A DNA stretch of 64,000 nt from Devosia marina (GTDB lineage: Bacteria > Pseudomonadota > Alphaproteobacteria > Rhizobiales > Devosiaceae): contig NZ_WQRF01000002.1 of NCBI RefSeq assembly GCF_009758415.1, positions 1-64,000 on the forward strand, given 5' to 3'. Below the pieces are notes generated by a model. It saw only the letters and a list, made by a program, of their open reading frames with translations, was not told the DNA's origin and made no database searches. Position 1 is the first letter of the stretch; each line of letters opens with the position of its first letter. Shown in pieces: positions 33,741 to 43,010 of the stretch. The translations under genes and the position numbers were made by a program.

Positions 33741-34397
33741 CTAGCGCTCGACCAGATCGATATAGCGCCGCTTGGAGGGCTGCAGGTGGTCCACGCAGAG
33801 TTGGGCTAGAACCCAATTGTCCCGCCCCGCCAACATCTCGATCATCAGACGGTGTTGGCTGTGCGAAATGTCGAGCGCTGCCCTGTCGGCCATGGAATTG
33901 GCGCGCACTGGCAGGCTGTAGCGCATGTAAAGCTCGATGGTTTGCACGAGGTACTTGTTTCCGCAGGCACCAAATAGCGTCAGATGGAAGCGGTCATTGG
34001 TCTCATGCACCCCACGCAGATAGCCGCATTCGATATGCTCCCCGTGCTCCTTGTGGATCGCGAGCAATTCATCAATCAGGCTTTGCGGGGCCGGCAAGGG
34101 AATGAGCAAGGCCGCCTGACGCTGGACCAGTTCGCGTACAGCATAGATCTGCTGCACTTCGTCCGATGTCAGAGAGCGCACCGTGGCGCCCTTGTTTCGC
34201 TCGCGAACAACGACGCCCATCTGCTCGAGCTGCACCAGCGCCTGACGCACGAAATGCCGCGTCACCGGAAACCGCGAGAGCAGCGAATCTTCCGTCAGGC
34301 GCGCACCGGGCGCCAGCCGTCCGAAAATAATGTCCTCTTCCAGTGCCCTGACGATCTTTTCGTCGTCGAGCTCGGTATGCGTATTCTGGTCAGACAT
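33741..34397 (-). CDS. GntR-family (FCD) transcriptional regulator
   Basis: A 218-residue regulator. The N-terminal winged helix (residues 12-75) includes FGRLAPGARLTEDSLLSRF and the recognition helix VTRHFVRQALVQLEQMG; the C-terminal FCD domain (85-210) is all-helical with metal-ligand histidines such as NDRFHLTLF and HSQHRLMIEML. FCD regulators often sense sugar acids or keto acids. It lies within the xyloside/pentose locus, downstream of the convergent GH39 gene, and probably controls that locus. Confidence 0.9.
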   Translation of the reverse strand: MSDQNTHTELDDEKIVRALEEDIIFGRLAPGARLTEDSLLSRFPVTRHFVRQALVQLEQMGVVVRERNKGATVRSLTSDEVQQIYAVRELVQRQAALLIPLPAPQSLIDELLAIHKEHGEHIECGYLRGVHETNDRFHLTLFGACGNKYLVQTIELYMRYSLPVRANSMADRAALDISHSQHRLMIEMLAGRDNWVLAQLCVDHLQPSKRRYIDLVER

Positions 34398-34436
34398 TGC
34401 GAGCCCCCTCAGCTTGGTAAGTCAAAGCGACAACTA

Positions 34437-35438
34437 TCAGATCGCTGCCTTAGGCTGAAATCCGCTGATGCGATAGGCGGCCTCGACCAGCGCCAGCGTT
34501 CGGAGATTGTCCGCAGCGGCAGTTTCAAAGCGCGCCCCAGTGCCCAGACCTGCCGCAAAATGTGCAATCGCCCCGTCATAGGACGCCTGATAGCTCTGCT
34601 CGGGGTCGAACCGAACCTCTCGCGGCTCCGGCCCCAAGAGACGCAGAACTGTCCCGTCCAGATGGATGGTGCCGCGAGCGCCCCAAATCCACAATTGATC
34701 ACTGGGCGCGGGCGGCGCGCCATGCACTGCCAGATTGCCAGATACCGCAAGGGGAAGGCCATCATCGCGCCGGGTCAGGGACAATGTGGCGCTGTCTTCG
34801 CCAATAATCTCGTCATTACTCCGCGCCAGCCGGGCCAGGTGCAGGTCAAATTCTCCCAGGAGATAGCGCAAGCTGTCGAGGTGGTGGATCAGCACTTCCA
34901 TAACCAGCAGCCGCGCCTCCCTTCGAAAAAAGGGCTGTCGCACCAAAGCGGGTCGCAGCCCATCGGCGCCTGCAAGCATGCCGCTCGAATGAAAATCAAG
35001 GCGCGCAGCCACGAGATCCCCGAGGACGCCCTCATCGAGCCAGTTCCGCAGCGTGCGGTAATATGGTCGGAAGCGCCAGTTCTCATGCACCATGAGCGGC
35101 ACCGCGCCATCCACTTCCGCGACTATGCTCTCGGCCTCCACCAGATCCACGCCCAGCGGCTTCTGGCACAGGATGGGCAGGCCATGCGCACAGCCCGCCC
35201 GCACATTGTCGGCATGGAACTGACGCGGCGTCGCAATATCGAGCATGTCCAGCGTCTCGCTGGCCAGCATGTCGTCAAGGCTCGCATAGCGCCCGGCTAT
35301 GCCGAAGGCATCGGCACGAGCGTGCAGGGCGCGCTTATCAGGATCGCAGATGGCCACAACATCTGCGCCATTGACCCGTTTCCAGGCCGGCAGGTGATAT
35401 TGCGTCACCCAGCCCGCCCCCACCATGCCAACACGCAT
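34437..35438 (-). CDS. Gfo/Idh/MocA-family oxidoreductase
   Basis: A 333-residue NAD(P)-dependent dehydrogenase. The N-terminal Rossmann fold has GMVGAGWVTQYH, and the characteristic CQKPLG (a variant of EKP) lies near residue 95. The C-terminal alpha/beta substrate domain follows. ATG 35438 has AAGAGGTGA upstream and is preferred over TTG 35456. It probably oxidises a sugar or lactone in the pentose pathway whose dehydratase gene is divergent from it. Confidence 0.9.
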   Translation of the reverse strand: MRVGMVGAGWVTQYHLPAWKRVNGADVVAICDPDKRALHARADAFGIAGRYASLDDMLASETLDMLDIATPRQFHADNVRAGCAHGLPILCQKPLGVDLVEAESIVAEVDGAVPLMVHENWRFRPYYRTLRNWLDEGVLGDLVAARLDFHSSGMLAGADGLRPALVRQPFFRREARLLVMEVLIHHLDSLRYLLGEFDLHLARLARSNDEIIGEDSATLSLTRRDDGLPLAVSGNLAVHGAPPAPSDQLWIWGARGTIHLDGTVLRLLGPEPREVRFDPEQSYQASYDGAIAHFAAGLGTGARFETAAADNLRTLALVEAAYRISGFQPKAAI

Positions 35439-35449
35439 CAAGTCACCTC

Positions 35450-35460
35450 TTATCAATAAT
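35450..35460 (-). promoter_or_regulatory. Candidate FCD-GntR motif near the oxidoreductase start
   Basis: On the minus strand this reads ATTATTGATAA, a one-base variant of the ATTATTGACAA word found at the GH39 and dehydratase promoters. It lies just before the ribosome site of the oxidoreductase gene. An operator role is suggested by recurrence only. Confidence 0.35.
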
Positions 35461-35568
35461 ATCGACCCACCAGAGATACGAAGTTGACGCAGAAAATCGG
35501 CAGGTTAAGCCGGATTTAAGCGCAATTTCCCGGACAACACAATCAGCAGTCGGATTTCCGCCCAACAA

Positions 35569-35600
35569 ATTATTGACAATAGTCCATAGGGCTGTAGGAA
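35569..35600 (+). promoter_or_regulatory. Promoter of the dehydratase operon
   Basis: ATTATTGACA (35569-35578) holds a perfect -35 TTGACA; TAGGAA follows after 16 bases (35595-35600). Spacing and sequence match the GH39 promoter at 31994-32025, pointing to common regulation. Confidence 0.5.
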
Positions 35601-35642
35601 TGCTCAAGACAGCCGCACCTCTTCAGCGGCAGGGAGGATTTT

Positions 35643-37340
35643 GTGACGCGCGGGCTTCGCAGACGTTTGACGAGCTATGGCGATCAGGACTTTTCCCTGT
35701 TCCTTCGCAAGGCTTTCATCAAAGCAATGGGCTACACAGATGATGCGCTGGATCGCCCTATTGTTGGCGTTGCCAATACCTATTCCGACTACAATCCCTG
35801 CCACGGCAACGTGCCGCAATTGATCGAGGCTGCCAAGCGCGGGGTCATGCTGGCAGGCGGCATGCCCATGGTCTTTCCGACCATCTCGATCCATGAAAGC
35901 TTTGCCTCGCCGACCTCGATGTTCCTGCGCAATCTGATGGCAATGGAAACCGAAGAGATGGTGCGTGCCCAGCCCATGGACTCGGTGATCCTGATTGGCG
36001 GATGCGACAAGACCATTCCCGCTCAGGTCATGGCGGCCGCCTCCAGTGAGGTGCCTGCCATCGTTTTGCCTACAGGTCCCATGGATACCGGCAACCATCG
36101 TGGCGAACGCCTCGGGGCCTGCACTGACTGTCGTCGTGTTTGGGCGCAATATCGCGCCGAACAGATTGATGGCGATGAAGTCAGCGAGATCAATGGCAAG
36201 CTCGCCAGTTCGGTTGGCACCTGCACCGTGATGGGCACGGCCTCCACCATGGCCACCCTGATGGAGGCCATGGGCCTGACCTTGCCCATGGCTGGCTCCG
36301 CCGCCGCCACATCGGCCGAACGCATGCGACTGGCCGAGGAAACCGGACGAGCCGCCGTCGCTATGACCGAAACAGGCCTGACCACTGCCGAAGTGCTGAC
36401 TCCCGCCGCCCTGCGCAATGGCCTTGTGACCCTGCAGGCCCTTGGCGGCTCGACAAATGCTGTCGTCCACCTCGCCGCCATTTATGGGCGCCTGGGCAAG
36501 AAGCTCGACATGGCAGAGTTTGACGCCATCGGCCAGAAGGTGCCCGTGTTGGTCGATCTCAAGCCCTCCGGCAGCGGCTATATGGGTGAATTTCATGCTG
36601 CTGGCGGTGTTCCGCGCCTCCTATCGGAACTGACCGATCTGCTCGATCTGTCGGCGCCCCGCGCCTTTGGAGGCACGCTCGCCGACACTGTCGGCACCCA
36701 GTCGCAGCGATATGAAGACCAGATAATTCGATCCCGCAGCCGCCCGATCTCATCGTCGGGCGCTATCGCGGTCCTGTCAGGCAATCTCGCGCCGCGCGGC
36801 GCCGTCATCAAGCATTCTGCCGCCGACCCGCAGCTTCTCACCCATGAAGGGCGCGCCATCGTTTTCGACTCGGTTAAGGATATGACAGAACGGCTTGACG
36901 ATCCTTCCCTGGAGATCACCGCCGAGGATGTTCTGGTTCTGCGCAATGCTGGACCTAGGGGGGCGCCCGGCATGCCCGAAGCAGGCTATATCCCGATTCC
37001 GCGCCACCTCGCCCGTCAGGGCGTCAAGGATATGGTGCGCCTGTCCGATGCGCGCATGAGCGGCACCGCCTTTGGCACCATTGTGCTCCACATCACCCCC
37101 GAATCCGCCGATGGCGGGCCATTGGCCGCGGTGAGGACAGGAGACCGCATTCGGCTCGACGTTCCCGGTCGCAAACTCGAATTGCTGGTGAGCGCCAATG
37201 AACTCGCCGCCCGCATGGCCGATCTCCCTCCGCCGCCGCCCGTGCCCGAACGCGGCTACGCTTGGCTTTACGATCAGCATGTGACGCAGGCCGATGACGG
37301 GCTCGACTTCGACTTCCTTATGGCCAAGCCGCATGAGTGA
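35643..37340 (+). CDS. IlvD/Edd-family dehydratase, probable sugar-acid dehydratase
   Basis: A 565-residue Fe-S dehydratase. Cys53 (NPCHGN), Cys121 (GGCDKT) and Cys194 (GTCTVMG) are the expected ligands of the iron-sulfur cluster. GLTTAEVLTPAALRNG and RLSDARMSGTAFGT belong to the conserved core and the catalytic loop. It is closer in style to pentonate/hexonate dehydratases (xylonate, arabinonate) than to amino-acid IlvD, which the context supports. Its product would be a 2-keto-3-deoxy sugar acid for the DapA-like aldolase downstream. It starts with GTG after GGGAGG and overlaps the next gene. Confidence 0.9.
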   Translation: MTRGLRRRLTSYGDQDFSLFLRKAFIKAMGYTDDALDRPIVGVANTYSDYNPCHGNVPQLIEAAKRGVMLAGGMPMVFPTISIHESFASPTSMFLRNLMAMETEEMVRAQPMDSVILIGGCDKTIPAQVMAAASSEVPAIVLPTGPMDTGNHRGERLGACTDCRRVWAQYRAEQIDGDEVSEINGKLASSVGTCTVMGTASTMATLMEAMGLTLPMAGSAAATSAERMRLAEETGRAAVAMTETGLTTAEVLTPAALRNGLVTLQALGGSTNAVVHLAAIYGRLGKKLDMAEFDAIGQKVPVLVDLKPSGSGYMGEFHAAGGVPRLLSELTDLLDLSAPRAFGGTLADTVGTQSQRYEDQIIRSRSRPISSSGAIAVLSGNLAPRGAVIKHSAADPQLLTHEGRAIVFDSVKDMTERLDDPSLEITAEDVLVLRNAGPRGAPGMPEAGYIPIPRHLARQGVKDMVRLSDARMSGTAFGTIVLHITPESADGGPLAAVRTGDRIRLDVPGRKLELLVSANELAARMADLPPPPPVPERGYAWLYDQHVTQADDGLDFDFLMAKPHE

Positions 37341-38193
37341 GGTGGCAGACGCTCCGCTCTGCCTGGCGCCAAGCCCCCTCCGCAACTCGAAAGGGCTGAC
37401 GCTGCCGCCGGGCAGCTGCGACACCCATTTCCATGTTTTCGACCCGGACGCGCCCCTGACCACGCCGCGCAGCTACACGCCGCAGATCAAGATTCTCTCG
37501 GAATGGCTGACCTTGGCCGAGAGCTTTGGCATTACCCGCGGCGTTCTGGTTCAGCCCAGCGTTTATGGATTGGACAATCACGTTCTGGTCGACGCCCTGG
37601 CTCAGGCGCCCGATCGCCTGCGCGGCGTGGTCGTCATCGCCCCCGACACGCCGGACGCTGAACTCGCCCGACTCGATCGAGCCGGTGTCCGTGGTGTTCG
37701 CTTCAACCTGCGCAACAAATCCGGCATCGGTTTTGAGGCACTCGAAGCCCTGGCCCCAAGAATGCGTGAATTGGGCTGGCATGCGCAATTCCAGATCGGA
37801 CCGGAAGCCATTACCACGGTTGGCGAACTGGCTGAGCGACATGATCTCGTCGGGGTGATTGATCACCTGGCATTCATGCCGCTTGACCCGCCCGGCGCGG
37901 CTCTCGACGATCTTTGTCATGTGCTCGAAAGCGACCGGGTCTATGTCAAGATTTCGGCCCCTTACCGTCTCCGGGACACCGAGGGTCATAAAGGCTATTG
38001 CAAAGTCCTTCAAACGTTAGCAGTGCGCTATCAAAATCGGCTTTTGTGGGCCACCGACTGGCCGCACACTGAATTGTTCACCGCAGTGCCCGCGGACGAC
38101 GATCTGATCGCCCTCAGTCTCGACGCGCTGCCGCCCGAGGCTCATGCCGCCACTTTTGCCGACAATGCTCGAACGCTCTATTTTTCACACTGA
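37333..38193 (+). CDS. Amidohydrolase-family (LigI-like) protein, probable lactonase
   Basis: A 286-residue TIM-barrel hydrolase of the amidohydrolase 2 group. CDTHFHVF near residue 30 supplies the first metal or substrate histidines, and WATDWPHT near residue 240 the catalytic Asp. Related enzymes hydrolyse 2-pyrone-4,6-dicarboxylate or isomerise sugar lactones. Between a dehydratase and an aldolase, hydrolysis of a pentono- or hexonolactone is the most likely role. The ATG overlaps the dehydratase stop by eight bases. Confidence 0.85.
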   Translation: MSEVADAPLCLAPSPLRNSKGLTLPPGSCDTHFHVFDPDAPLTTPRSYTPQIKILSEWLTLAESFGITRGVLVQPSVYGLDNHVLVDALAQAPDRLRGVVVIAPDTPDAELARLDRAGVRGVRFNLRNKSGIGFEALEALAPRMRELGWHAQFQIGPEAITTVGELAERHDLVGVIDHLAFMPLDPPGAALDDLCHVLESDRVYVKISAPYRLRDTEGHKGYCKVLQTLAVRYQNRLLWATDWPHTELFTAVPADDDLIALSLDALPPEAHAATFADNARTLYFSH

Positions 38194-38214
38194 AGACCTC
38201 TCGGGAGCCACAGA

Positions 38215-39141
38215 ATGCCCTTGCTGACCGAAGACGCAAAAGGCGTCTATGTCATTGCTGTTACACCCTTTCTGGACAATGGAGAGATCGACTGGACCAG
38301 CGTGGATCGCATGGTCGACTTCTACGAGGAAAAGGGCGTCATCGGCCTGACCATTCTGGGCCAATTGGGTGAAGCCCCCAAAATGACCGCCGATGAATCC
38401 AAGGCCATTGCCAAACGAGTCATTGCGCGAGCCAAAGTGCCAGTCGTGGTCGGCGTCACCGCGCCAGGCCTCGCAGCCATGCGCGAACTGTCCGATTTTG
38501 TGATGGAAATCGGCTCGGCTGGCGTGATGGTTGCTCCACCCTGGACCACCAAAACCGACGATCAGGCTTACGCCTTCTACGCCTCGGTTGGCGAAGCGCT
38601 GGGCCAGACCCCCTTTGTGCTGCAGGACTATCCGCTGACCACCAATGTCACCATCGCGCCGAAGGTTATCGACCGCATCGTGCGCGACGTACCCAATTGC
38701 GTCATGCTCAAGCACGAGGACTGGCCCGGTCTTGGCAAGATTTCGGCGCTACGCGCCTCCTCCGAGAAGGGCGAAACTCGCAGAATTTCAATACTTTGTG
38801 GAAATGGCGGCCTGTTCCTGCCCGAAGAAATGGGTCGCGGCGCCGATGGTGCCATGACCGGTTTCTGTTACCCTGAAATGATGGTTGGTGTGGTCGATAA
38901 ATATGGCAAGGGCGACGTCGAACGCGCCCACGACATTTTCGATGCCTATCTGCCTCTGGCCCGTTACGAACAACAGCAGGGTCTGGGCCTTGCCGCCCGC
39001 AAATATGTGCTTGCCAAGCGCGGTGTCATTTCCTCGGCGGCCCTACGCAAACCGGGTGCAAGCCTTTCCAAAATCGACATCAATGATGTCGAGCGGCTAC
39101 TGGCCAGACAGAAGAAACGCCTCGCGGAGATCGGCGCATGA
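38215..39141 (+). CDS. Dihydrodipicolinate synthase-family aldolase, probable 2-keto-3-deoxy sugar acid aldolase or dehydratase
   Basis: A 308-residue class I aldolase-fold protein. Lys166 in CVMLKHED is the Schiff-base lysine and Tyr139 in VLQDYP the catalytic tyrosine. The canonical GTTGE is replaced by LGQLGEAP near residues 48-55. DapA relatives in sugar clusters cleave or dehydrate 2-keto-3-deoxy-pentonates. Here it would act after the IlvD-type dehydratase, giving pyruvate plus glycolaldehyde, or a semialdehyde. It overlaps the following SDR gene by four bases. Confidence 0.88.
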   Translation: MPLLTEDAKGVYVIAVTPFLDNGEIDWTSVDRMVDFYEEKGVIGLTILGQLGEAPKMTADESKAIAKRVIARAKVPVVVGVTAPGLAAMRELSDFVMEIGSAGVMVAPPWTTKTDDQAYAFYASVGEALGQTPFVLQDYPLTTNVTIAPKVIDRIVRDVPNCVMLKHEDWPGLGKISALRASSEKGETRRISILCGNGGLFLPEEMGRGADGAMTGFCYPEMMVGVVDKYGKGDVERAHDIFDAYLPLARYEQQQGLGLAARKYVLAKRGVISSAALRKPGASLSKIDINDVERLLARQKKRLAEIGA

Positions 39142-39923
39142 AACTCGGACTAGACGGCAAACATGCGCTGGTGCTCGGCGCCAGCAAGGGGCTTGGTGCG
39201 GCCATAGCTCTGGCTCTGGCCAACGAGGGCGCTGCGGTTATCGGCGCGGCCCGCTCGGTTGAGGCTATTGCGGCGCTCGACGCGTCGGTTGATCGCACGC
39301 TGGGCGGCAGCATAAGCGCTCTGCCGCTCGATCTTTCCGACCCTGCCTCGGTCGACACCCTGACCGCCAAATTGGCAGCTATGGGGAATGTCGACGTCCT
39401 GATCAACAATTCCGGCGGTCCGGCGCCGGGTGAGGCCTTGACCCTTCCCGCTAGCGATTATGCCAAGGCTTTCAACACCATGGTCGCTCCGTTGATGGCC
39501 ATTACGCAGGCGGTGCTGCCCGGCATGCGTGCCCGAAAATGGGGTCGCATTGTCACGCTCACCTCGTCCGGCGTTGAAGCTCCTATCCCCCGTCTGGCCA
39601 TTTCCAATGCACTGCGCCAGTCGCTCGTCGGATGGAGCAAAACGCTGGCAAGCGAGGTCGCCTCCGATAATGTCACCGTCAATGTCGTCGTTCAGGGCCG
39701 TATCCATACCGATCGCGTGGTTGAACTGGACGCTGCCGCCGCCAAGCGCCTTGGCAAGAGCATTGATGAGGTCCGCGCTCAGTCGTTGGCCACTATTCCG
39801 GCAGGCCGCTACGGCAAGCCCGAAGAACTGGCGGATTTTGTAACCTTCCTTGTCAGCGATCGCGCAGCTTACACGACCGGCAGTCTGCTTCGCATTGATG
39901 GCGGAATGATCAGGTCGATCTGA
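39138..39923 (+). CDS. Short-chain dehydrogenase/reductase-fold protein without the catalytic Tyr
   Basis: A 261-residue SDR-fold protein with the cofactor motif GASKGLG (residues 14-20), NNSGG (90-94) and Ser143/144. The expected YxxxK is absent: the corresponding segment reads IPRLAISNALR and no tyrosine occurs between residues 144 and 185. A known subset of SDRs has this SNAxR pattern. It may have lost redox activity or use another base. As the last gene of the operon it could oxidise the pathway sugar, but the missing residues make that uncertain. Confidence 0.85.
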   Translation: MKLGLDGKHALVLGASKGLGAAIALALANEGAAVIGAARSVEAIAALDASVDRTLGGSISALPLDLSDPASVDTLTAKLAAMGNVDVLINNSGGPAPGEALTLPASDYAKAFNTMVAPLMAITQAVLPGMRARKWGRIVTLTSSGVEAPIPRLAISNALRQSLVGWSKTLASEVASDNVTVNVVVQGRIHTDRVVELDAAAAKRLGKSIDEVRAQSLATIPAGRYGKPEELADFVTFLVSDRAAYTTGSLLRIDGGMIRSI

Positions 39924-40110
39924 GATTCGCTGAGCGAGGACCGCCGGCTACGGGCGGAAGTCCGCTTGCCCTGGCATCTTGATTAGCCCTCTCAGTACCG
40001 ACAAACGCTCTTCGTACGCTGTCGAAGAAATGGCCAGCATCTGATGGCAGGTTTCAGGGATTCAAGGGACCCTTCTGAATGACCGTTCTGGGGCGCTCTG
40101 CTGCCGGACG

Positions 40111-41124
40111 TCAGTGCGTCCGATCAATCCTGCCACCCTTCGCATCGAACCTCAGGATGGCCTGCTCGCTCGCCTGAAGGACAACATTGTCGCCGTGACT
40201 GAAGGCTGCAGTACCCGATACGCGGGCGATCATCGGCTCTTCCAGACCAATGTCCGCATAAACATAGGATTCTGATCCCAGATTTTCGGTGCGATGTACT
40301 GTCCCCGTCCAACCGTCTCCACTGGACGTGACCGACAGGTGTTCGGGGCGCACACCGATCGTTGAGGCACCAAACCTTGCCGCATGTTTGCCGGTGAGCA
40401 GGTTCATCTTCGGCGAGCCGATGAAACCTGCGACGAACAAAGAGGCGGGGCGTTCATAGAGATCGAGCGGTTTTCCTACCTGCTCGATCCGGCCAGCATT
40501 GAGCACCACTATACGATCCGCCAGGGTCATGGCTTCGACCTGATCGTGCGTCACGTAGATCATCGTCGTGTCGGGGAGCGATTGCTTCAGCGTCGCGATT
40601 TCAAGGCGGGTCTGCACACGCAGGGCCGCATCCAGATTGCTCAACGGCTCGTCGAACAGGAAGACCTTTGGATCCCGCACGATGGCGCGGCCAATAGCGA
40701 CACGCTGGCGCTGGCCGCCCGAAAGCTGTCGCGGCAAGCGGTCCAGCAATGGCTCGAGCTGCAGCTTGCGCGCCGCGTCGCGCACCTTGGAATCAATGTC
40801 CGCTTTGCTCAGTTTCTGGATCTTGAGCGCATAGGCCATGTTGTCGAACACGCTCATATGCGGGTAGAGCGCATAGGACTGAAACACCATGGCAATGCCG
40901 CGCTGGGACGGCGGCACATTGGTGACGTCCTTGCCGTCAATGTTCAGCGTGCCACCGCTGACCGTCTCCAACCCCGAAATACACCGGAGCAGGGTCGACT
41001 TGCCACAGCCGGATGGCCCGACGAAGACAACGAATTCGCCTGACGGAATTTCCAGATTTACATTCCTGAGGATGTCGAAGGCGCCGAAGCGCTTTTCGAG
41101 ATTGCTGATCGTGAGTTTGGCCAT
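40111..41124 (-). CDS. ABC transporter ATP-binding protein (MalK/UgpC type)
   Basis: A 337-residue ATPase with Walker A GPSGCGKST, LSGGQRQR, Walker B VFLFDEPLSNLD and the switch YVTHDQ. A TOBE/OB regulatory domain follows with GVRPEHL. ATG 41124 is the family-like start (AKLTISNLEKRFG). It is the last gene of a MalEFGK-type operon. Such subunits are often shared among several sugar importers. Confidence 0.92.
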   Translation of the reverse strand: MAKLTISNLEKRFGAFDILRNVNLEIPSGEFVVFVGPSGCGKSTLLRCISGLETVSGGTLNIDGKDVTNVPPSQRGIAMVFQSYALYPHMSVFDNMAYALKIQKLSKADIDSKVRDAARKLQLEPLLDRLPRQLSGGQRQRVAIGRAIVRDPKVFLFDEPLSNLDAALRVQTRLEIATLKQSLPDTTMIYVTHDQVEAMTLADRIVVLNAGRIEQVGKPLDLYERPASLFVAGFIGSPKMNLLTGKHAARFGASTIGVRPEHLSVTSSGDGWTGTVHRTENLGSESYVYADIGLEEPMIARVSGTAAFSHGDNVVLQASEQAILRFDAKGGRIDRTH

Positions 41125-41143
41125 GAATGCGGCTCCGGTCGAC

Positions 41144-42178
41144 CTAGCGGACGAACACGGCCTTTTCGGTTTCGCGTTGATCGAAGAGGCGGAAGGCGGT
41201 TTCGGCTTCATCGAGCCGGAAGGTGTGGGTCGCCAGCCGTTCCAGGTCGATCCTGTGCGTCGATAGGGTGGCGAGGATGTCCTGGTATTCGTTGATGCCG
41301 AAATACCACGAGCCGAACACGGTCAGTTGCTTACGAATGAGTTGGTCGCTGGGGCGGATGGTGGTCTGGGCATTTTCTCCGACAAAGGCCATCCGACCAA
41401 GCGGGGCCAACGCGTCGAGTGCCATGTTGTGGGCGGCGGTATTGCCCGAGCAGTCGATGGCGCCGGTGAGCCCCTCGCCTCCGGAGAACTCCCGCATAGC
41501 CTGCGCCGCCTGGGGATCGGTGGGGTCGAGCACCAGGTCGGCGCCAAGATTCTCGGCAAATTGCCGCCTTTCGGCGATGGGGTCGAGGGCCACGACCTGC
41601 CCTCCCAGCGCCTTGGCCGCCAGTACGCCGGCCGATCCCATGGGGCCGAGACCCCAAATGCCGATGCGGGATAGCCCGTTGACGCCGACCTTGCGGCAGG
41701 CGGAGAAAAGTGTGCCGAAGGCATCAGTGGAGATGGCTGCGGCGACGGCAGACATGTGCTCCGGGACCCTGAGCAGATTCCGCGCTGGTACCTTGATGAA
41801 TTCGGCATTGCCGCCATCATAGGTGAAGCCGAGGCACTTCCACTTTGCGCAAAGGTGCATGTCGCCGCGCCGGCAATGGGCGCAGACACCGCAGCCGATG
41901 GCGAGGTAGACCGCGACGCGATCGCCCACGGCAAATTCCGTTACCGCCTCGCCGGCGGCGACAACGGTGCCTGCGGGCTCGTGGCCGCAGACGAAGCCCC
42001 CTGTCGCCTCCCCTCCCCCGACAACGGCATTGCCATAGTAGAGGCTGAGATCGCTGCGGCAGATGCACGAGGCATGCATTTCAAGCAGCACATCGTCCGG
42101 CCCCACTTCGGGCACGGGGATCGAGCGGATTTCCACTTGCTTATTGCCGGGCAGGAAGACGGCTTGCATTTGGGACAC
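41144..42178 (-). CDS. Zinc-dependent alcohol/polyol dehydrogenase (MDR family)
   Basis: A 344-residue medium-chain dehydrogenase. Catalytic zinc ligands are visible in CICRSD and GHEPAG; a structural zinc lobe is present with CGVCAHCRRGDMHLC. The nucleotide-binding motif GIWGLGPMGSAG lies near residue 175. Members oxidise polyols or sugar alcohols such as sorbitol, threonine or L-idonate. The start is set at GTG 42178, seven bases after AGGAGA, rather than the ATG nine bases further on. It lies inside the ABC operon and probably carries out the first oxidation of the imported sugar or polyol. Confidence 0.9.
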   Translation of the reverse strand: MSQMQAVFLPGNKQVEIRSIPVPEVGPDDVLLEMHASCICRSDLSLYYGNAVVGGGEATGGFVCGHEPAGTVVAAGEAVTEFAVGDRVAVYLAIGCGVCAHCRRGDMHLCAKWKCLGFTYDGGNAEFIKVPARNLLRVPEHMSAVAAAISTDAFGTLFSACRKVGVNGLSRIGIWGLGPMGSAGVLAAKALGGQVVALDPIAERRQFAENLGADLVLDPTDPQAAQAMREFSGGEGLTGAIDCSGNTAAHNMALDALAPLGRMAFVGENAQTTIRPSDQLIRKQLTVFGSWYFGINEYQDILATLSTHRIDLERLATHTFRLDEAETAFRLFDQRETEKAVFVR

Positions 42179-42191
42179 GGAATTTCTCCTG

Positions 42192-43010
42192 TTACTTGAC
42201 GGCGCCAGCGGTGAGGCCGCGCACAAAGGATCGCTGCATGGCGAGGAACAGCACGACGAGCGGCGCAAACGCGATGAGACCCGCGGCAGCAATCCCTCCA
42301 TAGTCGACGCCGTAGCGGCCCTGGAGGCTCGCCGCCCCTACCGTCAGCGGCTTGAGGCTTTCGGTCTGGAACACCACGAGCGGCAGCAGGTATTCCTGCC
42401 AGGCGAAAAGGAAGGTGATCAGCCCCAGGGACATAAGGCCAGGCTTGACCACCGGCACGACGATGGTGAGGAAAATCTTGAACAGGCCGGCGCCATCCAT
42501 TACCGCCGCTTCGATGAGTTCGTCGGGCACGTCCTGCATGACCGTGCGCATCATGAAGACCGAGAAGGGCATCAGCAATGCCGCCTGGGGCAGGATCACC
42601 CCGATGCGATTGTCGATGAGGCCCAGCGCCTGAAGGTTACCGTAGAGTGCCACGATCACCGAGGGCGCCGGCACCACGAGACCGGCGAGAAACAGCCCGA
42701 ACAGCGCTTCCTTGCCGCGGAAGTTCATCTTGGCAAAGGCGAACCCTGCCAGAGGCGCCGTCAACACCACGAGAATGGTCACGCTGACGGCGGTGATGAC
42801 GCTGTTCATGAAGAAGGTGGCAAAGCCCGCTTCGCTCCAGATGCGACCAAAATTGTTGAAGTTGATTGGCCAGCTTAAGGTCAGCGGCCCGGAAAACAGG
42901 TCGGCTTCACTGCGAATGGCTGCCAGGAACACCAAGTAGACCGGGACCAGCGCATAGAGCGCAAAAACCAGGAGGATCAGGTTCTGAACGAGACGAGTGC
43001 TCTTGGTCAT
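42192..43010 (-). CDS. Sugar ABC transporter permease (MalG type)
   Basis: A 272-residue permease with six hydrophobic segments and the EAA loop ELIEAAVMDGAGLFKIFLTI. The start overlaps the stop of the MalF-type partner and is preceded by GAGGAA. It forms half of the channel that serves the binding protein at 43932. Confidence 0.92.
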   Translation of the reverse strand: MTKSTRLVQNLILLVFALYALVPVYLVFLAAIRSEADLFSGPLTLSWPINFNNFGRIWSEAGFATFFMNSVITAVSVTILVVLTAPLAGFAFAKMNFRGKEALFGLFLAGLVVPAPSVIVALYGNLQALGLIDNRIGVILPQAALLMPFSVFMMRTVMQDVPDELIEAAVMDGAGLFKIFLTIVVPVVKPGLMSLGLITFLFAWQEYLLPLVVFQTESLKPLTVGAASLQGRYGVDYGGIAAAGLIAFAPLVVLFLAMQRSFVRGLTAGAVK

